DNA of 20,286 nucleotides from a virus. A program made the translations under genes and the position numbers. Under the pieces are notes generated by a model that was given only the letters and a program-made list of their open reading frames with translations, searched no databases and was not told the DNA's origin. Positions 11,439 to 19,545 of the stretch are shown here, piece by piece. The stretch lies in IMG/VR virus record IMGVR_UViG_3300046011_001650, positions 1 to 20,286 of that record; one strand, 5' to 3'. Each line of letters starts with the position of its first letter. Within the stretch, counting starts at the first letter, position 1.

Positions 11439-12134
11439 CTATTCCTCTATACATTGATTGATATGCAAATCGTAATAATATTTATATTTATATTTCTTAT
11501 TACAAATTGGACAAAATAAATATGGTTTATTTTTCTTAGTTTCTTTTATTTTTTCAATAACCCAGTCTATTTGACTTGGGTTCGTCACACCATACTTTTC
11601 GTGTATAGTTTTTTTTCCATTAGAAATTCTTAATGACGTATGCTCTTCAGATTGCTTTCCGTATACAAAACCAGACATTCCTTTATTCCAAGGGACTCTA
11701 CCTTGAGCCGCTAATGATATATTTTTACGATGATTGTCTGATTTTACTTTACCGCTTAATGCAATTGATATATTTTCATTCCACTCATCATCGTGAACAC
11801 GACCTATATTTTTAAACTTAGTTCCACCATTATGCTTATTTATCCACATATCATTAGCGGCAGCATCAAATTTAGTCAGTATTTTAGTTTCCCACGCTAG
11901 TGTTTGCTCTACAGTAGTAAAGACTTTTCTTATTTGATAATCAAAAGAATCGATACCGTATTCACTTATTAATTTGTGTATTTCTTTGGATGATGTGAAA
12001 TACGTATTCCACAGTTGAGATGGATTTGCTATTTTATTTGTACTATTTGCATAACTGGATCCATAATACAATTGTCCTGTTACTTTGAATTTTAAAATAT
12101 ATGTATACGGTATATAAATACTTTTGCTGATCAT
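11439..12134 (-). CDS. GIY-YIG homing endonuclease 2
   Basis: A 231-aa enzyme related to the endonuclease at 7419-8258. The catalytic domain shows YIPYTYILKF, QLYYGSSYA, Arg in YQIRKVF and Glu in AWETKILTK. DNA-binding modules follow: NUMOD3-like stretches around SGKVKSDNHRKNISLAAQG, the HEKYGVTNPSQ motif, and a C-terminal zinc finger (CPIC, then H and C in HINQC). The start at 12132-12134 follows AAGGAG, mirrors the N-terminus of the other enzyme, and leaves the conserved leader untranslated. An ATG at 12209 would add 25 residues. The gene sits in the spacer between two conserved phage genes and was probably inserted by homing; the last codons contain the SD of the next gene. Confidence 0.88.
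   Translation of the reverse strand: MISKSIYIPYTYILKFKVTGQLYYGSSYANSTNKIANPSQLWNTYFTSSKEIHKLISEYGIDSFDYQIRKVFTTVEQTLAWETKILTKFDAAANDMWINKHNGGTKFKNIGRVHDDEWNENISIALSGKVKSDNHRKNISLAAQGRVPWNKGMSGFVYGKQSEEHTSLRISNGKKTIHEKYGVTNPSQIDWVIEKIKETKKNKPYLFCPICNKKYKYKYYYDLHINQCIEE
11479..11492 (-). promoter_or_regulatory. Overlapping tandem late-promoter octamers
   Basis: On the minus strand TATAAATA occurs twice, at 11485-11492 and 11479-11486, sharing two bases. They lie inside the 3' end of the GIY-YIG gene, about 42 bases before the start of the 169-aa gene. Spacing to the downstream start fits late-gene transcription. Confidence 0.6.
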
Positions 12135-12200
12135 TAGATTACTCCTTGTATTTTTGTTAGTATGGTTAGAGTTACTGGGATGTAGGAGTCCGCGAGTAAC
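12135..12200 (-). promoter_or_regulatory. Conserved structured leader of GIY-YIG gene 2
   Basis: In the minus strand GTTACT (12195-12200) pairs with AGTAAC (12171-12176). The loop contains CTCCT (12184-12188), complementary to AAGGAGT (12141-12147) in front of the start. Much of the rest (TAACTCTAA-CAT-CTA-CAA) matches the leader of GIY-YIG gene 1. Confidence 0.55.
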
Positions 12201-12241
12201 TTTTTTCATTTATTAAATTTCCTTGTTGGAGTTCTTCTTTA

Positions 12242-12589
12242 TTATAGTTTCCGAAGGACAGATATTATAGTTGGATCCAGACGACCTAAGTCTTGTTCTG
12301 GTATTCTGTTAAGATACAATAAGAATGGCAATAACATATCACCATAACTTTCATCTATTTTAAAAAGTAACATTTTGGTAGCATTATCACCAAATACATT
12401 GTAGAGAACAATTATATGATTCAGAATCAATTGTTCTCTCAGTGTATCTTGTTCCACGTACCGCTTGAATAATTTATTTATATAATCGAATCTACATAGG
12501 TCCGATTCGAATTCTCTAATGGAAAAGCACTGAGGGTTTTCATAGCAATTCATTGCAAATTGTATAAAATTCTCAGTGCTTAATTTCAT
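12242..12589 (-). CDS. conserved T4-superfamily protein (DUF7207-like), 115 aa
   Basis: A small, mostly helical protein with no catalytic motif. The order MKLSTENF, CYENPQC, EFESDLCRFDYI, REQLILNHIIVLYNVFG and PFLLYLN is the pattern of a conserved protein found near structural genes in many T4-like phages, which I recall as DUF7207. The family name is from memory. Its start is one base after the stop of the Ig-domain virion gene, so it belongs to the late transcription unit. Its normal downstream neighbour would be the 169-aa gene; the GIY-YIG gene now separates them. Confidence 0.78.
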   Translation of the reverse strand: MKLSTENFIQFAMNCYENPQCFSIREFESDLCRFDYINKLFKRYVEQDTLREQLILNHIIVLYNVFGDNATKMLLFKIDESYGDMLLPFLLYLNRIPEQDLGRLDPTIISVLRKL

Positions 12590-12590
12590 C

Positions 12591-13184
12591 TTATGCTACA
12601 GTAAGTTTGACTGCAGGTGATGTTTCACTCACAGCATTAGTAGCTGAAACGATAACACGATATTTGAATCCGTTTAAATTGGTAGGAGTCGATACGTTAC
12701 TGATTGCTAATGTAGCTGTAGTAGCACCGGTGTAAACACCAGTATTAGTTATGTCAACATATACATTGCCATTAGTAGTAGTTGATCTTTGCCACTGATA
12801 AGACAATGCACCACCGCCAGAACTGATTGCAGCAACAACTGCAAATGTAGTAGCAGCACCAGAAGCTACAGAACGTGCAACTGGTTTAGTTGTTAAAGTA
12901 ATATCATAAGTTCCCGCAGTGTCGATACCAGCATCATTAGCACGGTCGCCAGCGGCAACTGCAGTAACAGACATTGGAATTAAGCATTCTGCTTTGTGAC
13001 GGATTGCTCCAGCCGCATTTTTATACTGTTCATATAACCACCAGCCTGGACCAGTAATGCCTTTTGCTTTTGTATCTGCATCAGCGGCTTCAGTATTATC
13101 AATGAAGATTGCTTTTGCACGTTGTTCTTCGTTTAAATATTTTGGGACACTGGCATCAGTATCCGTTTTTCCCCATAAACTCAT
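12591..13184 (-). CDS. Virion structural protein with C-terminal Ig-like domain
   Basis: A 197-aa protein starting MSLWGKTDT, an opening common to virion proteins of cyanophage-type T4 relatives. The N-terminal half has AKAIFIDNTEAA, GPGWWLYEQY and RHKAECLIPM. From about residue 103 there is a bacterial Ig-like fold: YQWQRST, TGVYTGATTATLAISNVS and FKYRVIVSATNAV, with the usual Trp and Tyr core positions. Ig domains on phage particles commonly make weak contacts with cell surfaces or mucus. The ATG follows AAGGAG and an AATAAATA late-promoter-like octamer 28 bases upstream. Which virion part it belongs to is not shown by the sequence. Confidence 0.8.
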   Translation of the reverse strand: MSLWGKTDTDASVPKYLNEEQRAKAIFIDNTEAADADTKAKGITGPGWWLYEQYKNAAGAIRHKAECLIPMSVTAVAAGDRANDAGIDTAGTYDITLTTKPVARSVASGAATTFAVVAAISSGGGALSYQWQRSTTTNGNVYVDITNTGVYTGATTATLAISNVSTPTNLNGFKYRVIVSATNAVSETSPAVKLTVA

Positions 13185-13211
13185 TGTTATCTCCTTATTA
13201 GTTTGTAAATA

Positions 13212-13219
13212 TATTTATT
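13212..13219 (-). promoter_or_regulatory. probable late promoter for the Ig-domain gene
   Basis: AATAAATA on the minus strand (7 of 8 to TATAAATA), in a short AT-rich spacer 28 bases before the start codon. It is a one-base variant, so support is positional. Confidence 0.45.
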
Positions 13220-14603
13220 AGTAAATTTCTCGCCATTGGATACCACACCAAACATTTGCTGCCGCTCCTATAGATTGAGCACATACTACATAGATTTCAC
13301 TATCTGTACAATCAAAATTTTGTGTTATAAAATTTCTTTTTGCTGCAGTCGGATTACTTTCAGATCCAGTACCAGTACCTTTAGCACTACCACCAGGGCT
13401 TGAAGTACCAACAAATCCATTATCTACAACATCACCACCAGATATTGCTGTTCCTAATATAGTATATTCAACTGCACTTTCTGACGAAACGCTTGTCCAA
13501 GTAGGACTACTTAAAGTTATTGATGATAGACCTGAGAGTTTTATTAGTTTCCAATATACTGGATTCTGTTCAGCATAAACATTAACATTTCCCATTCTTA
13601 ACATTACACGATTAGGATAACCTTTAAATGTTGATTTTAATCTTATTGCTACGATTGGATAATTTGCGCCTAATGGAACATTCTGAGATGCAGTGCCTGA
13701 ATCGATTGCCCAATCTATACCTGATTCTGCATATCCACCTTCAGAAACAACAGTTGAACAAATTTGGTCAAAAGAACCACCAGTAGTTGTACCTGTATTT
13801 CTTATTTCACATCTAACTGGTAAATTTGGATTACTCATATAGACTACAGGTAAGTAATTACTGTTGTAAAATTCATGTGCAACAATCATATTACCGTTAT
13901 GAACAAAACCGCATCTTACTCTACCAACACCTAGCCACTGAAAATCAATGAAAAATATTTGTGTCTTAGTAATATCGAGAGTCCACGATCCAGATACTCC
14001 GCTGTTAGTACCATCTGTAGAAGTGCCAACAATTGTCGTATTACAAGTATCAACATTCCATTGAGCTTGAGTAACTCTTCTAGCATCGCTAGGAGTTCCG
14101 GTAGTGTCTGTTCTTATAACAAAACTTAAAGTACCGTCGCCAGCTTGTTCAAAATAGATTCCATTTCTGTCGTCAAAATAACCAGTCCGTTTAACTACAT
14201 TAGCAATAGGACTATAGAAGTTAATTGTTGACTTTATTAGTTGACTTTTACCTGGCATGTAGTTGTGATACTGTTTTGTCTGGTGTATAGCATAACTTGA
14301 ACTATTTGATGTTGTCGTTAACCTTGCAGATGCTTGATTTGCATTATGAGTAATCGTTCCACCATTAGATACGATATTCAGAAAGTTTTGATCTATACCA
14401 TAAGTATGTTTATAATCACCTAAAGTAAATGCTTCAGATATTCTTAATCTACCAAAAGCATCAGAACCTCCTGTAACAGCACTCATAGAAACAGGAAATC
14501 TATTGGTATCAGATACTACAGATCCATCATTATACACTTCAGTTGATATAGGATTTCCAACATCATTTTTAATTTCTTGATTGTTTGTAAAAAGGTAACT
14601 CAC
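13218..14603 (-). CDS. Virion structural protein (T4-like cyanophage type), 461 aa
   Basis: A large beta-rich protein with the characteristic stretch DAFGRLRISEAFTLGDYK at residues 48-65, found in structural proteins of T4-like cyanophages and relatives. The body is Thr/Ser/Asn/Gly-rich, with lectin-like strands (IYFEQAGDGTLSFVIR, IFFIDFQWLGVGRVRCGF) and a Gly/Ser-rich loop near residues 400-420. No enzymatic motif is visible. It starts with GTG at 14601-14603, overlapping the previous stop as GTGA with GGAG just upstream. The family points to the virion surface, perhaps fibre or head decoration; the exact location is unknown. Confidence 0.82.
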   Translation of the reverse strand: MSYLFTNNQEIKNDVGNPISTEVYNDGSVVSDTNRFPVSMSAVTGGSDAFGRLRISEAFTLGDYKHTYGIDQNFLNIVSNGGTITHNANQASARLTTTSNSSSYAIHQTKQYHNYMPGKSQLIKSTINFYSPIANVVKRTGYFDDRNGIYFEQAGDGTLSFVIRTDTTGTPSDARRVTQAQWNVDTCNTTIVGTSTDGTNSGVSGSWTLDITKTQIFFIDFQWLGVGRVRCGFVHNGNMIVAHEFYNSNYLPVVYMSNPNLPVRCEIRNTGTTTGGSFDQICSTVVSEGGYAESGIDWAIDSGTASQNVPLGANYPIVAIRLKSTFKGYPNRVMLRMGNVNVYAEQNPVYWKLIKLSGLSSITLSSPTWTSVSSESAVEYTILGTAISGGDVVDNGFVGTSSPGGSAKGTGTGSESNPTAAKRNFITQNFDCTDSEIYVVCAQSIGAAANVWCGIQWREIY

Positions 14604-15340
14604 ACTATTCTCCAGCCATTTCTATAAAGTAATTGAATTGCACCATTGTCTAATTGAATAATGAAACCAGTAGGATCATTATCAACAGTTCCTAAAACAG
14701 TTATTGGATTAACTGAAGCATTACCAGATTCATCTTTGATTATCAACATCCGACCAGAACTTGGATTGCTAGGTAAAGTAATAGTAGTTGGTCCGTTATA
14801 TGTAACACCAACATAGTAATCATCAGATGAGACTGTATATGTAGAAGTCGTTACATTGTTGGTAGTATAAACTATATCATGTGGATTGACTTCAGCAAAC
14901 TCAAATTTCTTTAAGGTTGCATTGTATCTCAGATATCTACCATCATAGATTGAACTTCTTACTATATCATCAAGATAACGAAGATTCACTTCACCACTAC
15001 CAGGACCAGCAAGAGAAATCTTACCCATCCATTGCTCTATAAACTTTAACTTATCTCTAATATGTCTAACGTCATTATCAACAGGACTGACTTCTGGTTG
15101 TTGATAAGATTGTTCGTTGAATAATTTAGTTAGTTCCGGCGTTAAAACAGATTCTGGTGATTCCTCCATAATAGGTTCTGGTTCAATGTAAACTTCTTCA
15201 AGTGCTTGTACCTTGAATGGATTTGATTCCTTTACCCGTTCTGATATTTCAATCAATCTATTTTCTTTTTCAGATTGTTCTTGTATCTTTGCCAATTTAG
15301 CATCAGATATCAATTTTAGGAAATCACCAAATTCTGCCAT
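14600..15340 (-). CDS. Virion structural protein, 246 aa
   Basis: The N-terminal ~90 residues are helical and charged with acidic proline-rich spacers (EEVYIEPEPIMEES). They lead to HIRDKLKFIEQWMGKIS, then GPGSGEVNLRYLDDI (110-124), a motif I associate with structural proteins of cyanophage-like myoviruses. The C-terminal ~100 residues are beta-rich (TTITLPSNPSSGRMLIIKD), typical of a fibre or spike tip domain. It is coupled to the downstream 461-aa gene by a GTGA overlap, so the two probably act in the same particle substructure. The ATG at 15338-15340 follows AAAGGG. Confidence 0.78.
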   Translation of the reverse strand: MAEFGDFLKLISDAKLAKIQEQSEKENRLIEISERVKESNPFKVQALEEVYIEPEPIMEESPESVLTPELTKLFNEQSYQQPEVSPVDNDVRHIRDKLKFIEQWMGKISLAGPGSGEVNLRYLDDIVRSSIYDGRYLRYNATLKKFEFAEVNPHDIVYTTNNVTTSTYTVSSDDYYVGVTYNGPTTITLPSNPSSGRMLIIKDESGNASVNPITVLGTVDNDPTGFIIQLDNGAIQLLYRNGWRIV

Positions 15341-15344
15341 TTGA

Positions 15345-15527
15345 TTACCCTTTGTTTAAATGTTTGAAGTATCCAATACGCTTTTCTTGCTTATTGAACC
15401 ATTCTTCGGAAGGTTTCCCCTCACCTTTATAATAGGCGAGAGGTTTACCAGATTTCTTAGAAACAATTGCCCACTTGCCGTCTACTTGTTTCAATACTTC
15501 TTCAAGATATTCTTTGAAGGTAATCAT
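15345..15527 (-). CDS. conserved small phage protein, 60 aa
   Basis: The first 11 residues (MITFKEYLEEV) resemble the short amphipathic head-targeting leader of T4 internal proteins. The rest, GKWAIVSKKSGKPLAYYKGEGKPSEEWFNKQEKR, written here only in part, is a small basic module (WAIVSKK, KPLAYY, PSEEWFNK) that recurs alone or as a domain in T4-like phage proteins. Strongly basic overall, which would suit DNA contact inside the capsid. It starts one base after the stop of the EF-hand protein gene. The role is inferred only from composition and neighbours. Confidence 0.7.
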   Translation of the reverse strand: MITFKEYLEEVLKQVDGKWAIVSKKSGKPLAYYKGEGKPSEEWFNKQEKRIGYFKHLNKG

Positions 15528-15528
15528 T

Positions 15529-16329
15529 TTAGTCTTCAGCTTCGTTATACTGAGTTGGTTTTAAGTGACCAGCAACTTTAGCAATATGAGCCGATTGAGT
15601 TCCTTGATCTACTAAGGCACCATTTACTTCATTCCATGATGTATGAGTTTTATTACCAGGTTTCAATTTTGCTAAGAAATTAACTGCACCTTTTTGTCCT
15701 AATACTTTACTCACAGCATCAGTTGCACGACTAACTGGAATATTAGTACCTTCATCAAGGTTTTCTTTAACATCGCCTTTGACTTCAGATACTTTGTATT
15801 TAATACCGTAGTATGATTTTTCGCCAGGAGATAATCCTTTATTCAATCTTTTAGCGTGTTCTTTAGCATCTTCTTTAGTTTCATGAGTTTTAACATGAAC
15901 AGGACCACCGCTACCAATAGAACCACCATGTCTATGGACTGCAAACGCTTCCATTATTTCGTATTCATCGAGTTGCTCTAATGATTCTTTAAACTCTTTA
16001 AAGTTTTTCATTCCTTTCTTTTTACGAAGTAATGCAAAATCATGAGCATCTACTTTACCATTATCATTAGCATCCAATTTCTTATGATTAGGATGAGCAA
16101 ATTTTTCGTCCATTACATCTTCTTGAACTTTAATACCGCGTTTCTTGAGTTCCGCTGCAACTCTTTGTCTTTGGTCATAACTACGAGTACCTTTAGGTTC
16201 TTTTGCATGTAATGCGTGAAGACTTGTCAAGGTATCAGTCTTGACATTACTTAGATCATGAGTTGATTCATTCATAGCAATATAAGTTTCTTGGATCGAT
16301 TGTAACGCTTCTAGTTGTTCTACTAACAT
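15529..16329 (-). CDS. Probable internal virion protein with EF-hand
   Basis: The 266-aa product has a canonical EF-hand loop at residues 86-97: D86, N88, N90, G91, V93, D94, D97 (LDANDNGKVDAHDF). It also carries SYDQRQRVAAELKKRG upstream of it and an internal MKNFKEFKESLEQLDE that resembles a capsid-targeting leader. The second half is His/Lys/Gly-rich with no known motif. This combination is seen in unassigned virion-region proteins of T4-like phages. The ATG follows AAGGAG. Calcium binding is well supported by the loop; scaffold or internal-head function is inferred from the neighbourhood. Confidence 0.75.
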   Translation of the reverse strand: MLVEQLEALQSIQETYIAMNESTHDLSNVKTDTLTSLHALHAKEPKGTRSYDQRQRVAAELKKRGIKVQEDVMDEKFAHPNHKKLDANDNGKVDAHDFALLRKKKGMKNFKEFKESLEQLDEYEIMEAFAVHRHGGSIGSGGPVHVKTHETKEDAKEHAKRLNKGLSPGEKSYYGIKYKVSEVKGDVKENLDEGTNIPVSRATDAVSKVLGQKGAVNFLAKLKPGNKTHTSWNEVNGALVDQGTQSAHIAKVAGHLKPTQYNEAED

Positions 16330-16339
16330 TTAGTTCTCC

Positions 16340-16777
16340 TTACTTTAAAATTGATTTCAACATCCACTGATGCTTTTTGTGTGCTGTTAAACGGTCTGCC
16401 AAGAAATTAGCATAACCTTGTTCATTTACTTCCTGTGATGCTTCAAATGCAGATTCCAACGATTCAATCATCAATACATTAGCTTCGTATAGATTAGTTA
16501 ACATAGTATTGACATTATCTGGTTTAACCATATCTTCATTGATTGTTTTATATCTAGTCAATTCAGTCAAACTAATAGGAGCATATACATCAAAAGTTCT
16601 AATGAATTCGGCTAGTGTATCTACTGCACCATAAGTATCTGCGTAAAAATCACCAAAGAAATCATGGAATTGTGGAAAATAGAATGATTCTACGTTCCAA
16701 TGGTATGAAGCACTTTTGAAGTATAGTACAAAGTTGTTAGCAAATACTATTCTCGAGGTTGCGATTAATTTATCCAT
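16340..16777 (-). CDS. Dps-like ferritin
   Basis: A 145-aa four-helix protein of the Dps family, which forms 12-mers that oxidise and store iron and often bind DNA. SYHWNVESF gives H26, FHDFF gives H38 twelve residues later, and VDTLAEF gives D53 and E57. These match E. coli Dps H51, H63, D78 and E82 in spacing. The remaining ligand position (D67) is Gly42, with Asp43 next to it. The C-terminal helix ADRLTAHKKHQWMLKS also fits. There is no Lys-rich N-terminal tail. It lies among late virion genes with 2-10 bp gaps, so it is probably made late and may travel in the capsid or protect DNA from Fenton damage (inference). Confidence 0.83.
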   Translation of the reverse strand: MDKLIATSRIVFANNFVLYFKSASYHWNVESFYFPQFHDFFGDFYADTYGAVDTLAEFIRTFDVYAPISLTELTRYKTINEDMVKPDNVNTMLTNLYEANVLMIESLESAFEASQEVNEQGYANFLADRLTAHKKHQWMLKSILK

Positions 16778-16779
16778 GT

Positions 16780-18468
16780 TTAGTCTCTGTTGATTGGATG
16801 AAGACGAGCATTTTCAATTTTTCTAATTTTAGGCACTAACTTCATTGCTGCTTTATCGATTAGTTTCTTTTTCTTAGCTACGATTCTTTCAATCCGTTCT
16901 TTTTCTTGGACGGTCAATTGACTCAAAGGTTTCTTTGCAAGTTTTGCTTTAAGTGCATTGATTGCGGCATTACGCGCTCGATGATTAATCTTCTGTGGAC
17001 TAGAACGAGTATGTAAAGCAATCTTCATTTTGCGTATACGTTTGCCTTGCGATTGCTTGAATCTGATAGCAGCTTTGATGCGTTCCATTCTTGATAATAC
17101 TTCAGTAAGATATGATTCGTTCATTCCATCAAGGTCTTTAACGTGAGTAACATGGTTTCCTTCATCATCAACAACATGAAGTTCATCGTCATCATAGGTG
17201 CTTAAAATATCTTCATCAGACACTTTATCAACCATGTCATCCAATTCATCATCTGACATATCATCTTCAGAATCTTCCTCATGTAATTTGTATTTGACTT
17301 TCATTCTACGTAAAGAATCGTTATCTCCATTTGGTTCTATAGTACTTCCTACTCTACCATGACCTTTACTTTCATCATCTAAATCACTTTGAGTATTTTT
17401 CAAATCATCAGAATCTTTATCTTCTGGACCACCATTATCATCTTCATCGCCATCGTTTGGATGAACTTGGTCTGGATTAATAACTCTTTTTACTTTGGGC
17501 GAACTTACTAATTTAGATGAATCTTCCTTTACTAATGCTGGCATAAGTTTTTTGTCATACATGATTCCTGCTTCAGTAGCAGTACTAAGCATATTTTTAA
17601 GAATCTTTAATGAATCTGATTTGAGTGGATTCTTTGAGAGAGTTTTGAGTGCCTTATTGATAAGTTCTTCTGGCGATGAAGAATCAGAATCAACACCAAG
17701 AGTACCAGCAACAATCTTGGCAATTTTTAGTTTGTCTGAACTTGAGTATGTCATTTCTTGTATTTTTCCTGCTGAATAAGAATCTTGGCTTCCATAATCG
17801 GATACTGCTAATTCCATTTTGTGATATGAATTCATTAAGTAATCTTCGTGATGAAGATACACGCCCAATCTTTTAAGAATATCAACGGCTACTTGCTGAG
17901 CTCTTTGGAATGCATGAAAGTCGTCTATAGACAATGAACCTGATACGATACTTTTTTGAATACCGAATGCCTGATCAGTTGCTTTGATAGCATTTAGGAG
18001 TGCTACGGGATCAATATTTGGTAATTGAGTTAGTTTGGTGTATTCGAAGATTGCTTCTTTACTTATATCAAAATTCTTGGTAGTGAATCCTTTATAAGTT
18101 ACTTGATTAGTAGTAACATTGCCAAAATCTTCTTTCAATGATTGTTTGGTTTGGTTGTCTACTACATTAACTTCCACAAGCCACTTGCGTTGAATATTGC
18201 CATCAGAATCTGTTACTGTGAGATAGTTGCTACCTCTACTGAGTATTTCTAGGTAAGTATTATTGGATTCGACTATGTCACCAACATTGAAAATCTCACC
18301 ACGAAAGTATTGTTCACGGATACTATCAAGCTCAGTGGTTTTATCAAATTCTATGTTTGGATCGGTATGCTTTGAGAATGGAGAGTTATCCAAAGACTCT
18401 ATAAGATCAACTTTACTAAAATCAATTTTACTAGTCTTTGGATTGAATAGCGATTGGTATGTTTTCAT
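16780..18468 (-). CDS. Large internal-head or scaffold-like protein, 562 aa
   Basis: Starts MKTYQSLFNPK, close to the MKTYQEFIAE leader that sends T4 internal proteins into the prohead. Domains in order: a beta-rich segment (residues ~50-110); a helical segment (~130-300); a long acidic, low-complexity linker (~330-430, e.g. DGDEDDNGG and DDMSDDELDDMVD); NESYLTEVLSRMER, another leader-like motif; and a very basic C-terminus (~460-562, KRIRKMKIALHTR, KKKKLIDKAAMKLVP, KIRKIENAR), which I recognise as a conserved tail in T4-like phage proteins. The acidic/basic split resembles core or DNA-packing proteins. A CATAAATA octamer sits 32 bases upstream of the ATG. No enzyme motif was seen. Confidence 0.75.
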   Translation of the reverse strand: MKTYQSLFNPKTSKIDFSKVDLIESLDNSPFSKHTDPNIEFDKTTELDSIREQYFRGEIFNVGDIVESNNTYLEILSRGSNYLTVTDSDGNIQRKWLVEVNVVDNQTKQSLKEDFGNVTTNQVTYKGFTTKNFDISKEAIFEYTKLTQLPNIDPVALLNAIKATDQAFGIQKSIVSGSLSIDDFHAFQRAQQVAVDILKRLGVYLHHEDYLMNSYHKMELAVSDYGSQDSYSAGKIQEMTYSSSDKLKIAKIVAGTLGVDSDSSSPEELINKALKTLSKNPLKSDSLKILKNMLSTATEAGIMYDKKLMPALVKEDSSKLVSSPKVKRVINPDQVHPNDGDEDDNGGPEDKDSDDLKNTQSDLDDESKGHGRVGSTIEPNGDNDSLRRMKVKYKLHEEDSEDDMSDDELDDMVDKVSDEDILSTYDDDELHVVDDEGNHVTHVKDLDGMNESYLTEVLSRMERIKAAIRFKQSQGKRIRKMKIALHTRSSPQKINHRARNAAINALKAKLAKKPLSQLTVQEKERIERIVAKKKKLIDKAAMKLVPKIRKIENARLHPINRD

Positions 18469-18486
18469 TTGGATTCCATCTATTAA

Positions 18487-18507
18487 TAGTACATTGTACT
18501 ATTTATG
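18487..18507 (-). promoter_or_regulatory. probable late promoter with dyad, for the 562-aa gene
   Basis: CATAAATA on the minus strand at 18500-18507 (7 of 8 to the T4 late octamer), next to the dyad TAGTAC-ATT-GTACTA at 18487-18501, in a 44-bp spacer. The dyad covers the predicted start site. Confidence 0.45.
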
Positions 18508-18512
18508 AATTT

Positions 18513-19115
18513 TTAGAACCCAGAATACTCCTTGAAGGACATGAGACTTTCTTTAATATTCATACCTTTACAGGCAAGATCCCATACTTGTTTAGCATCT
18601 GCATCGGATGCTTCTTTTGGAAGAGAATGACGGAATGATTCAAAATCTCCATCAGTAACATATTTTCTCATTGCTGTTCCAGACATAGCAGCATCCTCTC
18701 CATCTTCATCGGGATCTCTACCACCTCTACTAAGTACACCTACTTTACTGAATTTGAAGTAATCACGGCTATTAGCAAAATCAACAAATGATTTCTGGTA
18801 ATCAGCAAATCTGTCTTCTCCACATACTAGATAAACTTCATCATACCCATGTTCATTAGCATAATGAAGAATGTTGCCTGGTTGCTTAACTTTATTTTCA
18901 GCATCTACCTTAACCACACCTTTGGTCCATTTGGACATCATTTTAGCTTTATCGAGGTAAGGTAATGGATTCTTTTTGTTTTCTGAGTGAGACAAGAATA
19001 TGGCAGGATCACCATTATGTTTCTTTGCCAGTTGTTCTACTTTATCTACCAACAACATATGTCCACGATGGAATATATTGAATCGTCCAAACGCCGCTAC
19101 TAATACTTTTTTCAT
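18513..19115 (-). CDS. HxGH nucleotidyltransferase (cytidylyltransferase-like)
   Basis: A 200-aa member of the nucleotidyltransferase superfamily. FGRFNIFHRGH at residues 9-19 gives the HxGH pair (H16, H19) that activates the NTP phosphates, and MSGTAMR at 144-150 is the (I/M)SxTxxR motif closing the site. YLVCGEDRFADY is the usual substrate-side strand. Family members transfer AMP or CMP to NMN, pantetheine phosphate, glycerol phosphate and similar; the substrate here cannot be told. The C-terminal NIKESLMSFKEYSGF is an appended leader-like tail not needed for catalysis. It is packed between virion-type genes with one-base gaps. NAD salvage is one attractive role. Confidence 0.85.
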   Translation of the reverse strand: MKKVLVAAFGRFNIFHRGHMLLVDKVEQLAKKHNGDPAIFLSHSENKKNPLPYLDKAKMMSKWTKGVVKVDAENKVKQPGNILHYANEHGYDEVYLVCGEDRFADYQKSFVDFANSRDYFKFSKVGVLSRGGRDPDEDGEDAAMSGTAMRKYVTDGDFESFRHSLPKEASDADAKQVWDLACKGMNIKESLMSFKEYSGF

Positions 19116-19116
19116 T

Positions 19117-19545
19117 TTAACAGTTCCATTTTTTGAGTGCTAATGCTTTTCGAGTAGGTTCACCATTAGGTTTCTTCATAGGACCTTCAACTCCACTCAT
19201 CCGAGCACAAAATGATTTTCTACGATTAGCAGCTTTACTACCTGGTTTTAACTTAGAAGGAGGAGTAGTAACAGCTGTTTTCAAATTCCCACCAGTTCTT
19301 CTATTATAGGCATCAACTCCTTTCTGAGTCATTCCTCCAGTAGAACTCTTATGACCTTTAGCATCAATAGCATACTCTAAAAGTTCTTCATCGGAGAACT
19401 CCTCCAAATTTTCCCAAAATATTTCAGAATCGATACCATGCCTTAATGATAGTTCTTCAATAACTTCTTCTATCAAATCAAATTGTTCTTCTAAACTTGT
19501 TTCCTGTAGATTATGTTCTGCTATAAACTGATTATATGTTTTCAT
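19117..19545 (-). CDS. Probable internal head protein with T4-like targeting leader
   Basis: Begins MKTYNQFIAE, matching MKTYQEFIAE of T4 internal protein III at eight of ten positions. In T4 this leader directs proteins into the prohead and is clipped after a (L/I)xE site by the gp21 protease. Residues ~15-62 are strongly acidic and helical (LEEQFDLIEEVIEEL, NLEEFSDEELLEY). The C-terminal ~80 residues form a basic, conserved module (GGMTQKGVDAYNRRTGGN, RRKSFCARMSG, RKALALKKWNC) that I recognise as DUF6321-like. After clipping, a basic DNA-binding product inside the head is plausible. The ATG overlaps the stop of the upstream ligase-superfamily gene as ATGA. Confidence 0.8.
   Translation of the reverse strand: MKTYNQFIAEHNLQETSLEEQFDLIEEVIEELSLRHGIDSEIFWENLEEFSDEELLEYAIDAKGHKSSTGGMTQKGVDAYNRRTGGNLKTAVTTPPSKLKPGSKAANRRKSFCARMSGVEGPMKKPNGEPTRKALALKKWNC

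Noticed and set aside
12135-12209. Start of GIY-YIG gene 2 at 12209 (25 aa longer)
   Set aside because: The extra stretch matches the leader of gene 1, lacks domain content, and a better SD (AAGGAG) precedes the ATG at 12134. The upstream ATG does have a fair AAGGAA site, so it is not fully excluded.
12475-12482. TATAAATA on the minus strand as a promoter for GIY-YIG gene 2
   Set aside because: It lies inside a coding region about 340 bases from the start; chance copies are expected at this AT content.
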